DNA of 64,000 nt from Microlunatus kandeliicorticis (GTDB lineage: Bacteria > Actinomycetota > Actinomycetes > Propionibacteriales > Propionibacteriaceae): positions 1,016,421 through 1,080,420 of the forward strand of contig NZ_JACGWT010000001.1 of NCBI RefSeq assembly GCF_014137855.1, read 5' to 3'. The notes below the pieces were generated by a model, which did not search any database, was not told where the DNA came from, and saw nothing but the letters and a program-made list of their open reading frames with translations. The position numbers and the translations under genes are program-made. This document shows positions 17,207 through 25,480 of the stretch, piece by piece (positions within the stretch are counted from its first letter, which is position 1; the number at the start of each line of letters is the position of its first letter).

Positions 17207-17448
17207 GCCCTTCGACAGGCTCAGGGAGCGCGGTGGTGCTCGAGGCCCGAGACGTGCGCTGAGCCTGTCGAAGCGCAGGCCCAGGACGTGCGTTGAGCCT
17301 GTCGAAGCGCCCAGGCCCAGGACGTGCGTTGAGCCTGTCGAAGCGCCCAGGCCCAGGACGTGCGCTGAGCCTGTCGAAGCGCCCAGGCCCTTCGACAGGC
17401 TCAGGGAGCGGTGGTGGGGCGCGCTCACGCCCTTCGACAGGCTCAGGG
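17207..17448. repeat. Cluster of seven TTCGACAGGCTCA hairpin elements with 36-bp tandem array
   Basis: Seven copies of a 13-bp core, three in one orientation (about 17211, 17391, 17429) and four in the other inside tandem units starting at 17251, 17285, 17321 and 17357 (34, 36 and 36 bp apart). The bases just outside the core differ between copies (CCC/GGG in some, GCGC/GCGC in others) yet remain complementary, so each copy can fold. The array fills the convergent gap between sir2 and the membrane protein gene. It is not a CRISPR: the repeat is self-complementary and there are no unique spacers. Confidence 0.85.
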
Positions 17449-17459
17449 GTCGGTCGGGA

Positions 17460-18305
17460 TCAGTCGCCGCCGAAGAAGTCGCCGATGCCGTCGAACATGT
17501 CGCCGATGCCGCTGCCGATGTCCCCGAGGCCGTCGCCGATGCCCTCGCCGATCCCGCCGATGCCCTCGCCGATGCCCTCGCCGAGGCCGTCGAGGCCCTC
17601 ACCGATGCCGCCGAAGATGTTGCCCATCCCGCCGAAGAGGAACGAGCCGATCAGCACGCCGGACAGCAGGTCGCTGCCGTTCCACCGGCTGTAGTAGCCC
17701 TGCGCCCACGGGGCGTAGGCCTGACCGCCCTGCCAGTAGGGCACCCGCTGGGCGCCGACCTGGACGGTGCGGATGTAGGGGTCGGCCCCGGCCAGCACCC
17801 GCTCGGCGTCGGCCGCGCAGGCCGGCACGTCCCGCGGGGTGCCCCCGGCAGGCGCCCACTCGACGTTCTGGGTCGAGGGGCCGTGGGCCGGGTTGAAGAA
17901 GCACGGCGGCCGCTTCTGCGGCAGCGGGTCACCGGCGATCCGCGCCTTGACGCAGGCGATCGCGTAGCGGCCGTCCTCGAGGATCTCGGTGACGTGACGG
18001 ATCTCCTCGGGCTTGCGGACCGCGTCGAGCGACATCTTGGCGTCGTCGTAGGCGTCGAGGGCCCGCTGGTAGTCCTGCTGCATGGCCTCGTCGAGCGGGT
18101 GGCCGGCGACGTCGGTGTCCAGCCTCTGCAGCTCCTCGCCGAACTTGGTCACGTCCTCGTCGGCCGCCTTCTTCGAGGTGGTCAGCTGGCTCTCCAGCTC
18201 GGCCTGGGCGGCTGCCTCGCGCTGCCGGGTGGCGTGTCTGCCGTAGAGCAGCGCGCCGCCGCCACCGATGACGGCGACGACGAGCAGAAGGAGGATCAGA
18301 TCCAT
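17460..18305 (-). CDS. Membrane-anchored protein with glycine-rich GIGEGI tail
   Basis: Protein of 281 aa, function not recognised. An N-terminal membrane helix (3-21) is followed by a charged helical region (24-110), then a conserved-looking segment with CFFNPAHGPS at 135-144, three cysteines (118, 135, 163) and VPYWQGGQAYAPWAQGYY at 188-205. A short hydrophobic stretch (213-226) precedes a 50-residue tail of Gly-Ile-Gly-(Glu/Asp) repeats. The tail has small residues on one face and acidic ones on the other, like a glycine-zipper helix. ATG with GGAG 11 nt upstream. Its promoter region is the most AT-rich spot nearby. Confidence 0.75.
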   Translation of the reverse strand: MDLILLLLVVAVIGGGGALLYGRHATRQREAAAQAELESQLTTSKKAADEDVTKFGEELQRLDTDVAGHPLDEAMQQDYQRALDAYDDAKMSLDAVRKPEEIRHVTEILEDGRYAIACVKARIAGDPLPQKRPPCFFNPAHGPSTQNVEWAPAGGTPRDVPACAADAERVLAGADPYIRTVQVGAQRVPYWQGGQAYAPWAQGYYSRWNGSDLLSGVLIGSFLFGGMGNIFGGIGEGLDGLGEGIGEGIGGIGEGIGDGLGDIGSGIGDMFDGIGDFFGGD

Positions 18306-18350
18306 GGTTCCAGTGTCTCCGGGAGGTCGCGGATGGTGCTGACGGACAGG

Positions 18351-18381
18351 CGATTCTTAAAGCTTCATTAGTTCGTTTCAG
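18351..18381. promoter_or_regulatory. AT-rich island upstream of the glycine-rich membrane protein
   Basis: About 30 bp with more than 60% A+T (GATTCTTAAAGCTTCATTAG core) inside a GC-rich spacer, directly before the leftward gene; probably its promoter. A GGATCC-CGCA-GGATCC inverted repeat follows on the other side (18395-18410). Confidence 0.4.
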
Positions 18382-18478
18382 GCACGCGTCCGCCGGATCC
18401 CGCAGGATCCGCCGCTCGCGCGCGATGCCGAGGGAGAACGCGGATCGACGCCGTCCCGCACGCTCCGGGACGTCACCG

Positions 18479-20341
18479 TCAACCGTTCGCCACGTCGACG
18501 ATCTCGCAGATCGTGGACCCGCTGGTCACCGCTCCGCCGACCTCGACGGAGAGCTCGCTCACCTTCCCGGCGCGGTGAGCGGTCAGCGGCTGTTCCATCT
18601 TCATCGCCTCGAGCACGACGATCAAGTCTCCGGTCTCGACCAGGTCACCCTCGGCGACCGCGACCCGGACGATCGTGCCCTGCATCGGCGAGGTCAGCGC
18701 GGTCGCCGGCGGCCCGCTCGACGCGGCTCCCGACCCGGTTCCCGTCCTCGTAGCCGGTCTCGTACCCGGTCTCGTGCGCGCGGCCGGTCGGCTCGTCCGG
18801 CCGGACGTCCCGGCCGCCGGGCCCGCCGTGGGTGCGGGACCGGGGCCCGGCGCGGTGGCGCGGGCCCCCCATCCGGTCGGCAGCCGGACCTCGAGCCGCC
18901 GGCCGTCGACCTCGACCGCCACCGTCTCGCGGCCAGCCGGGCCGCCGGGCGAGTCGGGAGCGCCCGGGGTGCCGTCCCAGGGCGGGATCGTCCCGGCGAA
19001 CTCGGTCTCGATCCAGCGGGTGTGGACGCCGAACCGACCGTCCGCGGCGGTGAACGCCGGGTCGTCGACCACGGCGCGGTGGAACGGCAGCACGGTCGGC
19101 ATCCCGTCGACCGCCAGCTCGGCCAGCGCGCGGCGGGCCCGGGCCAGCGCCTGCGCCCGGTCGGCGCCGGTGACCACCAGCTTGGCCAGCAGCGAGTCGA
19201 AGGCGCCGGGGACGGTGTCGCCGGCCCGGTAGCCCTCGTCGACCCGGACGCCGGGACCGGTCGGCGGGGTCCAGACGGTCAGGGTGCCGGGGGCGGGCAG
19301 GAAGTGGCGGCCCGGGTCCTCGGCGTTGAGCCGGAACTCGATCGCGTGGCCGCGAGGTGAAGGGTCGTCGTAGCCGAGCGGCTCGCCGTCGGCGATCCGG
19401 AACATCTCGGCGACCAGGTCGAGCCCGGTCACCTCCTCGCTGACCGGGTGCTCGACCTGGAGCCGGGTGTTGACCTCGAGGAACGACAGGGTGCCGTCCT
19501 GGCCGATCAGGAACTCGCAGGTGCCGGCACCGACGTAGCCCGCCTTCCGGAGGATCGCCTTCGACGCAGCCACCAGCCGGTCGTGCTGGTCGCGGTCGAG
19601 GAACGGTGCCGGTGCCTCCTCGACCAGCTTCTGGTGCCGCCGCTGCAGCGAGCAGTCGCGGGTGGAGACCACCACGACGTCGCCGTGCCGGTCGGCCAGG
19701 CACTGGGTCTCCACGTGCCGGGGCCGGTCGAGGTAGCGCTCGACGAAGCACTCGCCGCGGCCGAAGGCCGCCGTGGCCTCGCGGACCGCCGAGTCGAAAA
19801 GCTCGGGGATCTCCTCGAGGGTCCGGGCCACCTTGAGCCCGCGGCCGCCGCCGCCGTAGGCCGCCTTGATCGCCACCGGCAGCCCGTGTTCCTCGGCGAA
19901 CGCGACCACCGCGGCCGCGTCGGCGACCGGCCCGGGGGTGCCCGGGACCAGCGGCGCCCCCACCTGCTCGGCGATCCGGCGGGCGGTGACCTTGTCGCCG
20001 AGCGCGTCGATGGCCTCCGGCGGCGGACCGATCCAGACCAGCCCGGCCGCGAGCACCGCACGGGCGAAGCTCGCGTTCTCGGAGAGGAAGCCGTAGCCGG
20101 GGTGGACCGAGTCGGCACCGGACCGGCGGGCGACGGCGAGGATCCTCTCGATGTCGAGGTAGCTGTCGGCCGGCGTGCTGCCGCCGAGGGCGAACGCTTC
20201 GTCGGCCAACCCGACGAAGAGGGCGTCGGCGTCGGGTTCGGCGTAGACCGCCACGCTGGCCAGCCCGCAGTCGGCGGCGGCCCGAATCACCCGGACCGCG
20301 ATCTCGCCCCGGTTGGCCACCAGCACCTTGCTGATCGACAC
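18479..20341 (-). CDS. accA3: Acyl-CoA carboxylase alpha subunit (biotin carboxylase + biotin carrier)
   Basis: Protein of 620 aa carrying out the ATP-dependent carboxylation of its own biotin. The biotin carboxylase part (1-450) has the ATP-grasp glycine loop GGGGRG at 163-168, Lys117 and Lys159, and [14 protein letters not shown]. The carrier domain at the C-terminus holds biotinyl Lys581 in EAMKM. The linker (about 505-555) is Pro/Thr/Arg/Gly-rich. Architecture equals actinobacterial AccA3-type subunits that serve acetyl-/propionyl-CoA carboxylases with separate beta subunits; a beta gene lies at 26.7 kb and biotin ligase at 41 kb. It is also 80 nt downstream of pxpC, where biotin carboxylases often accompany 5-oxoprolinase genes, so a role with that operon is possible. 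Confidence 0.87.
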   Translation of the reverse strand: MSISKVLVANRGEIAVRVIRAAADCGLASVAVYAEPDADALFVGLADEAFALGGSTPADSYLDIERILAVARRSGADSVHPGYGFLSENASFARAVLAAGLVWIGPPPEAIDALGDKVTARRIAEQVGAPLVPGTPGPVADAAAVVAFAEEHGLPVAIKAAYGGGGRGLKVARTLEEIPELFDSAVREATAAFGRGECFVERYLDRPRHVETQCLADRHGDVVVVSTRDCSLQRRHQKLVEEAPAPFLDRDQHDRLVAASKAILRKAGYVGAGTCEFLIGQDGTLSFLEVNTRLQVEHPVSEEVTGLDLVAEMFRIADGEPLGYDDPSPRGHAIEFRLNAEDPGRHFLPAPGTLTVWTPPTGPGVRVDEGYRAGDTVPGAFDSLLAKLVVTGADRAQALARARRALAELAVDGMPTVLPFHRAVVDDPAFTAADGRFGVHTRWIETEFAGTIPPWDGTPGAPDSPGGPAGRETVAVEVDGRRLEVRLPTGWGARATAPGPGPAPTAGPAAGTSGRTSRPAARTRPGTRPATRTGTGSGAASSGPPATALTSPMQGTIVRVAVAEGDLVETGDLIVVLEAMKMEQPLTAHRAGKVSELSVEVGGAVTSGSTICEIVDVANG

Positions 20342-20421
20342 CGCTCACCCCTCGTCGTCGTGGAGTCGTCGTGGGACCTGCCCCCGGACCGGTGCGCGGG
20401 GCGCCGCCGGGCGACGGAAAT

Positions 20422-21321
20422 CTACCGGGCGGTCGCCGGGGCCCCGGGCTCGACCGGGTGCGCACCACCCGCCGGCCCGGGCCGGAACCGCAGCCGGACC
20501 CGGTCGCCCGGCCGCAGCTGCGCGGCGGCGTCGGCGCTGGTCGGGGTGAGCACCGCGACCACCGGGTAGCCGCCGGTGACCGGGTGGTCGGCGCCGAACA
20601 GCACCGGCTGGCCCGACGGCGGCAGCTGGACCGCACCCCGGACCAGGCCCTCGGACGGCAGCTCCGCGTCGGTGCGACGGGGGACCGGCGGCCCGGTCAG
20701 CCGGACCCCGACCCGGTTCGACTCGGCGCTCACCTCCCAGGTGGTGCCGACCAGCGCCGACCACCCCGTGCCGTCCAGCCAGTCCCGGCGTGGTCCGGTG
20801 GTCAGCCACAGCTCGCCGACCGCCGCCGGCGGGGGCAGCCGCACCGCGGGCGGCAGCGGGCCGGTGGGGTCGCCGACCGGCAGCCGGTCGCCGGCGCGGA
20901 GCGGGGCCGGTCCGAGCCCGGAGAGCAGGTCGGTCGACCGGCTGCCGAGCACCGGTGGCGGGACCAGCCCGCCGCGGACCGCGACGTAGTGACGCAGCCC
21001 GCGCGGCGGCGCGGCGACGACCAGCGGGACGTCCGGGGGGAGCAGCACCCGGCGGTGCGTCCCGACCGGTCGGCCGTCGACCGTGACCGCGGTGGCCGGG
21101 CCGGTAACGGCGCACCAGAGCGGGTCGTCGGAACGCAGCTCGAGACCACCGAGGACGGTCTCGAGCAGGGCCGCGTCCGGTCGGTTGCCCACCAGCCGGT
21201 GGGCCAGCGCGGCCTGGCCGCGGTCGGCCGCGCCGGACGTCGGGACGCCGATCGCGGCCAGCCCGGGGCGGCCGAGGTCCTGGAGCAGCGCGAGCGGCCC
21301 GGGCCGGACGACGGTGATCAC
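20422..21321 (-). CDS. pxpC: 5-oxoprolinase subunit PxpC (KipA family)
   Basis: Protein of 299 aa of the biotin-dependent carboxyltransferase-like KipA/PxpC family: [31 protein letters not shown] at the start is the family signature (quoted here as RPGP, QDLGRPG and [10 protein letters not shown] blocks), with [12 protein letters not shown] near 240. With PxpB and PxpA it forms the ATP-dependent 5-oxoprolinase that opens 5-oxoproline to glutamate. The GTG start overlaps the pxpB stop by 4 nt, and I discarded the longer frame upstream because it runs through pxpB. Confidence 0.9.
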   Translation of the reverse strand: MITVVRPGPLALLQDLGRPGLAAIGVPTSGAADRGQAALAHRLVGNRPDAALLETVLGGLELRSDDPLWCAVTGPATAVTVDGRPVGTHRRVLLPPDVPLVVAAPPRGLRHYVAVRGGLVPPPVLGSRSTDLLSGLGPAPLRAGDRLPVGDPTGPLPPAVRLPPPAAVGELWLTTGPRRDWLDGTGWSALVGTTWEVSAESNRVGVRLTGPPVPRRTDAELPSEGLVRGAVQLPPSGQPVLFGADHPVTGGYPVVAVLTPTSADAAAQLRPGDRVRLRFRPGPAGGAHPVEPGAPATAR

Positions 21322-22037
21322 CGGGCGGCGCCGAGGTCGGTGAACCGGACCCGGGCGCCGGGCCGCAGCAGCGCCGGCGGGTCGGCGTCGGGGTCGAACA
21401 GCACCAGGTCGGTCCGGCCGATCAGCTGCCAGCCCCCCGGTCCGCTCCGCGGGTAGACCCCCGAGTACGACCCGGCCAGCCCGACCGCGCCGGCCGGGAC
21501 CGCGGTCCGCGGGCTGTCCCGGCGGGGCACGGTCAGGTGCCCGCCGGAGGTCTGGGGCACCAGGTAGCCGAAGCCGGGGGCGAACCCGCCGAAGGCCACC
21601 GTCCAGACCGTCCCGGTGTGCCGGCGGACGACCTCGGCCGGATCGACCCCGAGCAGCGCGGCGACCGCGGCCAGGTCCTCGCCGTCGTAGCGGACCGGGA
21701 TCTCGACCGGTGCTCCGACCGCTGTGGGCGCGGCGCCACGGCCCGGACCGCCCGCGTCGTCCGGGGTGGCGGGTGCGGTCAGCAGCCGGGCGGTCAGCGC
21801 CGCCACGGCCGGGTCGTCGATCCCGGTCCGCAGCCGCAGCAGCAGGGTCCGCGCGCCCGGGACCACCTCGGCCACGGGTCCGCCGCCGGCGGGCGCCGGT
21901 CCGGTGCGCTCGAGCGCGGCGAGCACGGCACGGGCGTCGGCCAGGTCGGCGCACTCGACCAGCACCGCCTCGTCGCCACAGGGCAGCAACCGGCGGCCGG
22001 GGACCCCGGCGGGCACAGCCCGGAACGGGTCGGTCAC
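21318..22037 (-). CDS. pxpB: 5-oxoprolinase subunit PxpB (KipI family)
   Basis: Protein of 239 aa with the KipI/PxpB pattern: GDEAVLVE near the N-terminus and the highly typical [27 protein letters not shown] and TGVYP-like ([12 protein letters not shown]) motifs in the C-terminal cyclophilin-like domain. Partner of PxpC in the 5-oxoprolinase complex. GTG start one base after the pxpA stop. Confidence 0.9.
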   Translation of the reverse strand: MTDPFRAVPAGVPGRRLLPCGDEAVLVECADLADARAVLAALERTGPAPAGGGPVAEVVPGARTLLLRLRTGIDDPAVAALTARLLTAPATPDDAGGPGRGAAPTAVGAPVEIPVRYDGEDLAAVAALLGVDPAEVVRRHTGTVWTVAFGGFAPGFGYLVPQTSGGHLTVPRRDSPRTAVPAGAVGLAGSYSGVYPRSGPGGWQLIGRTDLVLFDPDADPPALLRPGARVRFTDLGAAR

Positions 22038-22038
22038 G

Positions 22039-22770
22039 TCAGCTGAACGGCTCGAGCGTGATCCCGGCCGCGGTCAGGGCCTCGCGGACCGCCCGGGCCA
22101 TCTGCACCGCGCCGGGGCTGTCCCCGTGCGTGCAGAACGACCGCGCCCGCCCGTCGCGGGCGGCGGCGACCGCCCGCTCGGCGGCCTCGGCCGGGTCGTC
22201 GATCAACGCGTCCGGACGCCGGCGGTCGACCAGTCGCCCGTCGTCGGTGTAGTTCCGGTCGACGAAGTACTCGGTCACCGCCGGCAGTCCGCGGGCGGCG
22301 GCCCGGTCGAGCAGCACCGATCCCGGCAGGCCGAGCACCGGCAGCGCCGCGCCGGTCGCCTCCGACCAGGCGACGACGGCGTCGAGCACCGCCTCGGCCT
22401 GCCTTGGGTGGTCGACCACGGTGTTGTAGAGCGCGCCGTGCGGCTTGAGATAGCCCACCCGGCTGCCCGCCGTCCGGGCCAGACCGTCGAGGGCGCCGAG
22501 CTGATAGAGGACGTCCGCGGCGAGGTCGTCCGGGGCGACGTCGACGAACCGCCGGCCGAAGCCGGCCAGGTCGCGGTAGCCGACCTGCGCGCCGATCCGG
22601 ACGCCGCGCTCGGCGGCCTGCCGGCAGGTCGTCCGCAGCGTCGTCGGGTCGCCTGCGTGGAAGCCGCAGGCCACGTTGGCCGAGGTGATCAGGTCGAGCA
22701 TCGCCGCGTCGTCGCCCAGCCGCCAGCGCCCGAAGGACTCCCCGAGGTCGGCGTTGAGGTCGACGGTCAC
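22039..22770 (-). CDS. pxpA: 5-oxoprolinase subunit PxpA (LamB/YcsF family)
   Basis: Protein of 243 aa of the LamB/YcsF family: opens [14 protein letters not shown], has [11 protein letters not shown] and [13 protein letters not shown] ([12 protein letters not shown]) blocks, and ends [10 protein letters not shown]. In the characterised complex PxpA provides the second step of ATP-driven ring opening of 5-oxoproline, a damage product of glutamine and glutamate. It is the first gene of the operon; GTG start without a clear ribosome binding site. Confidence 0.92.
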   Translation of the reverse strand: MTVDLNADLGESFGRWRLGDDAAMLDLITSANVACGFHAGDPTTLRTTCRQAAERGVRIGAQVGYRDLAGFGRRFVDVAPDDLAADVLYQLGALDGLARTAGSRVGYLKPHGALYNTVVDHPRQAEAVLDAVVAWSEATGAALPVLGLPGSVLLDRAAARGLPAVTEYFVDRNYTDDGRLVDRRRPDALIDDPAEAAERAVAAARDGRARSFCTHGDSPGAVQMARAVREALTAAGITLEPFS

Positions 22771-22858
22771 GGCACGAGTCTGGCAGCCGCTCGGCCGGGC
22801 TCCGCTACAGCGTCGGCAATCCGGCCGGGTCGCCGGGGGTCGGGGGCCCGTGAGGGGC

Positions 22859-22864
22859 TAGCCT
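22859..22864 (+). promoter_or_regulatory. Leaderless -10 box for the DinB-tetR operon
   Basis: TAGCCT, 6 nt before the ATG of the DinB gene. Confidence 0.5.
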
Positions 22865-22870
22865 GACGCG

Positions 22871-23425
22871 ATGCCACGTCCGCCGCTCGAGCCGCCGCCG
22901 CCGGACCGCAAGGACTGGACCTGGACGCTCGACCGGCGCTGCCCCGAGTGCGGGCTCGCCGCCGGTGAGGTCCCGATCGAGGAGGTGGCCGACCGTGCGG
23001 AGGCGGCCGCCGCCGAGTGGGTGCAGATCCTGACCTCGAACCCGGCCGCCGCGGCCCGGCCCGCCCCGGCGGTCTGGTCGCCGCTCGAGTACGGCGCGCA
23101 CGTCCGCGACGTCTACGCCGTCTTCGACGAGCGGCTCGGGTCGATGCTCGACCAGGACGACCCGGTCTTCGCCGACTGGGACCAGGACGCGACCGCGGTC
23201 AGCGACGACTACGCCGGCCAGGACCCGGACGTGGTGGCCGAGGAGCTGTTCGCCGCCGCCGGGTCGCTGGTCTCCCGGTTGCGCGGTCTGCGGCCGGAGC
23301 AGCTCGACCGGCCCGGCCGGCGTTCGGAGGGCTCGCGGTTCACCGTCACCACGCTCGCCCAGTACTTCCTGCACGACGTGCTGCACCACCTCTGGGACGT
23401 GACCGGCCAGCCGGCCCGGCCGTGA
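22871..23425 (+). CDS. DinB-like family protein
   Basis: Protein of 184 aa. After a Pro-rich start and a CPEC pair (Cys24, Cys27) it shows the four-helix DinB-like pattern with candidate metal ligands His77 in YGAHVRDV, His168 and His172 in FLHDVLHHLWDV. DinB-fold proteins include thiol-dependent transferases, but this one cannot be assigned. No ribosome binding site; leaderless start. The next gene, a regulator, overlaps its stop by 4 nt, so it may be both target and partner of that regulator. Confidence 0.8.
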   Translation: MPRPPLEPPPPDRKDWTWTLDRRCPECGLAAGEVPIEEVADRAEAAAAEWVQILTSNPAAAARPAPAVWSPLEYGAHVRDVYAVFDERLGSMLDQDDPVFADWDQDATAVSDDYAGQDPDVVAEELFAAAGSLVSRLRGLRPEQLDRPGRRSEGSRFTVTTLAQYFLHDVLHHLWDVTGQPARP

Positions 23426-24741
23426 AGGGTCCCCAGGAGGACGGGGCGGGCGCCCACGGCGGCAGCCCGGACGGGGCGGCCGACCGGGACGGCGGGGAGG
23501 CCGGTCGGGCCGTCGGTGGGGAACGCGAGCGCCTGCTCGACCTCGTGGTCGCGCACGCCCGGAACAACGGCCTGGCCGAGCAGAGCCTGCGCCGGATCGC
23601 CGACGCGGTCGGCAGCAGCCACCGGATGCTGCTCTACCACTTCGGGTCGCGCGACGGACTGATCGCGGCGGTCGCGGAGCGCGGCGGTGATCATCTCAGC
23701 CGCTCCTCGCACGAGCTCACCGTCCAGGGCCTCGACGAGCTGGAGGACCGGGGCGACTTCCTCGACGTCTGGCGCGAGACCGAGGACCGATTGGCCAGCG
23801 ACGGTCCGCTGATGCTCGAGCTGTGGGTCCGGGCGATGACCGGGGAGTCGGTGGACGAGCCGGACCACTCGGTCGGTGCCGACCTCGCTCCGCTGCGGTC
23901 GTTCTGGGTCCAACACGGATACCCCGAACCAGTGGCCGAGGACCTGGCCGCCGTCCAGGTGGCCATCGGGCGGGGTCTGGTGCTGGACCGGCTGTTGGGC
24001 GGGACGCACGAGGACCTCGGTCGGCTGGTGAGCTGGTACGCGCGGCTGCTGCACCCCGACCGGCCCGCGGTCCGCGCGCTGATCCGGCTGCACCCCGAGA
24101 CCGACGACCGAGCGCGGCTCTCCGCGGGCCGGCGGCCGGTCGCGCCGACGTCGCGACCGGCGGTGAGCGTCCGGCAGCAGTTGCTCGACGCCTTGATCGC
24201 CAACGCTGGAGGCTCCGGCTTCGGCCGCCTGAGCCTGCGCCGGCTGGCAGCGGCAGCCGGGAGCAGTCACCGGATGCTGATCTACCACTTCGGGTCGCGG
24301 GAGGGCGTGCTGGCGGCTCTGGTCGAACGGATCGAGAGCCACCAGGCCGCCGACCTCGACGTGTTGGTGGACCGCCACCCGGGCGGGGATCCCAACGACG
24401 CCGCGTTCGGGGACCTGTGGAACCGGATCCTCCGCCGGCTGGACGGCAGCGGCCCGCTGGTCTTCGAGCTCGCGCTGCTCGCCGTCCACGGCGAACAGCC
24501 GGTGAAGCAGATCCGCGGCCTGGTCATCGACAGCTACGCCGGACCGCTGGCCCGGTTCTGGTCCACCCAGGGTCTCGACGAGCGAGCCGCGGGCCTGGCC
24601 GGCCGGCTGCACGTCGCGTTGGCCCGCGGGTTGATGATCGACTACCTGGTCCGGGGCGACGGCCCGCTCACCCACGCCGCCTTCGGGAAGTTCAACCGCC
24701 TGTTGCTGGCCACGGTCGACGAGCCGATGCCGCTCGACTGA
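23422..24741 (+). CDS. Tandem double TetR-family regulator
   Basis: Single frame of 439 aa holding two complete TetR-like modules. Module 1 (about 35-225) has its helix-turn-helix in SLRRIADAVGSSHRMLLYHF; module 2 (about 250-439) has SLRRLAAAAGSSHRMLIYHF at a constant offset of 216 residues. Over residues 55-87 and 271-303, 24 of 33 positions are identical, and matching blocks recur in the ligand halves (GPLMLELW/GPLVFELA; AIGRGLVLDRL/ALARGLMIDYL), so this is an internal duplication. TetR proteins normally dimerise; this chain could be a covalent pseudodimer or a two-operator tetramer. The GTG overlaps the DinB stop by 4 nt. A longer frame upstream runs through the DinB gene and was rejected. 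Confidence 0.88.
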   Translation: MKGPQEDGAGAHGGSPDGAADRDGGEAGRAVGGERERLLDLVVAHARNNGLAEQSLRRIADAVGSSHRMLLYHFGSRDGLIAAVAERGGDHLSRSSHELTVQGLDELEDRGDFLDVWRETEDRLASDGPLMLELWVRAMTGESVDEPDHSVGADLAPLRSFWVQHGYPEPVAEDLAAVQVAIGRGLVLDRLLGGTHEDLGRLVSWYARLLHPDRPAVRALIRLHPETDDRARLSAGRRPVAPTSRPAVSVRQQLLDALIANAGGSGFGRLSLRRLAAAAGSSHRMLIYHFGSREGVLAALVERIESHQAADLDVLVDRHPGGDPNDAAFGDLWNRILRRLDGSGPLVFELALLAVHGEQPVKQIRGLVIDSYAGPLARFWSTQGLDERAAGLAGRLHVALARGLMIDYLVRGDGPLTHAAFGKFNRLLLATVDEPMPLD

Positions 24742-24859
24742 GCCGAGCGGGAGCGTTGGGCGCCACCGCGGCGGCGTTCCATCGCACGACCGTCCTGACC
24801 GGCGCGCTCGGGGGAATGTGCGGCCGCTCGCGGGGCAACCGATCGCCGCCGCAGTGGGT

Positions 24860-24875
24860 TGTACCGAAAGGTACA
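24860..24875. terminator. GAAA-loop hairpin between convergent tetR and merR
   Basis: TGTACC-GAAA-GGTACA: perfect 6-bp arms with a GNRA-type loop, in the 166-bp convergent gap. It reads the same from both sides, so it could stop both genes; the short stem also leaves an operator possible. The rest of the gap shows nothing. Confidence 0.4.
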
Positions 24876-24907
24876 CAGCCGGGACTCGGGCGCGCAAAAG
24901 CCTGCTC

Positions 24908-25396
24908 TCAGCGTGTCGTGGGTTTCTTCTCAGTCGGCTGAGCGCGCCGCTCCGCGGGTCGTCGACCGGACCGCAGTCGGCGGAGATCCGCGCGGCAGCG
25001 GCGTTCGACCGCGTCGAGCTCGGCGAGCGTCTGCGCGATGTCGGCGCGCCGCTGCTCGAGCTCGGCGCGGCGTCGTCCGATCTGGTCGAGCAGGTAGTCG
25101 AGCTGACCGGCCTCGCCGGGCTCGGCGTCGTACATGTCCACGATGGTGGCGATCTCGCCGAGGCTGAAGCCGAGCCGCTTGCCGCGGAGGATCAGCTGCA
25201 GCCGGACCCGGTCACGGGGGTGGTAGACCCGGCGGGTGCCGACGCGCTCGGGGGTGAGCAGCCCGGAGTCCTCGTAGAACCGGATGGTCCGCAGCGTGGT
25301 GTCGTTCTCGGCGGCGAGCTCGCCGATGCTCCAGGTCCGGTCCTGTTCGCCCTGCGGCGCAGCCGTCGGACCGGTCGCCGTCCTGCTCCCCGTCAC
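24908..25396 (-). CDS. MerR-family regulator of the acyl-CoA dehydrogenase operon
   Basis: Protein of 162 aa. Winged helix-turn-helix at about 22-95 (WSIGELAAE, TIRFYEDSGLL, RRVYHPRDR, RLGFSLGEI) and a long coiled-coil dimerisation helix at about 100-140. No cysteine metal site, so it belongs with the acyl-CoA or branched-chain catabolism group (LiuR-like) rather than the metal sensors. GTG start after AGGAGG. Divergent from the fadE-accD operon with a palindrome between them, so it probably controls that operon and itself. Confidence 0.85.
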   Translation of the reverse strand: MTGSRTATGPTAAPQGEQDRTWSIGELAAENDTTLRTIRFYEDSGLLTPERVGTRRVYHPRDRVRLQLILRGKRLGFSLGEIATIVDMYDAEPGEAGQLDYLLDQIGRRRAELEQRRADIAQTLAELDAVERRCRADLRRLRSGRRPAERRAQPTEKKPTTR

Positions 25397-25423
25397 ACGC
25401 GCCTCCTGGCCCCCGAGTTCCCT

Positions 25424-25440
25424 TTACGTAAGCGTAAGCT
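25424..25440. promoter_or_regulatory. MerR (LiuR-like) operator and -10 of the fadE-accD operon
   Basis: TTACG-TAAG-CGTAA, a perfect 5+4+5 palindrome, the only AT-rich patch in the divergent spacer. TAAGCT (25435-25440) overlaps its right arm and suits a -10 for the rightward operon, with start codon about 40 nt on. TTACGTAA-like sites are known for MerR regulators of branched-chain and fatty acid breakdown. Confidence 0.6.
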
Positions 25441-25480
25441 GGTTTCGCGCGACGACGCGCGAGGCTCACGGGAGGACGAC

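Noticed and set aside
17251..17390. 36-bp tandem units as a CRISPR array
   Set aside because: The repeated unit contains a palindromic element found elsewhere in the window, spacers are not unique, and there are no cas genes.
24742..24907. A small gene between tetR and merR
   Set aside because: No frame with a plausible start and codon pattern; only the GAAA-loop hairpin stands out.
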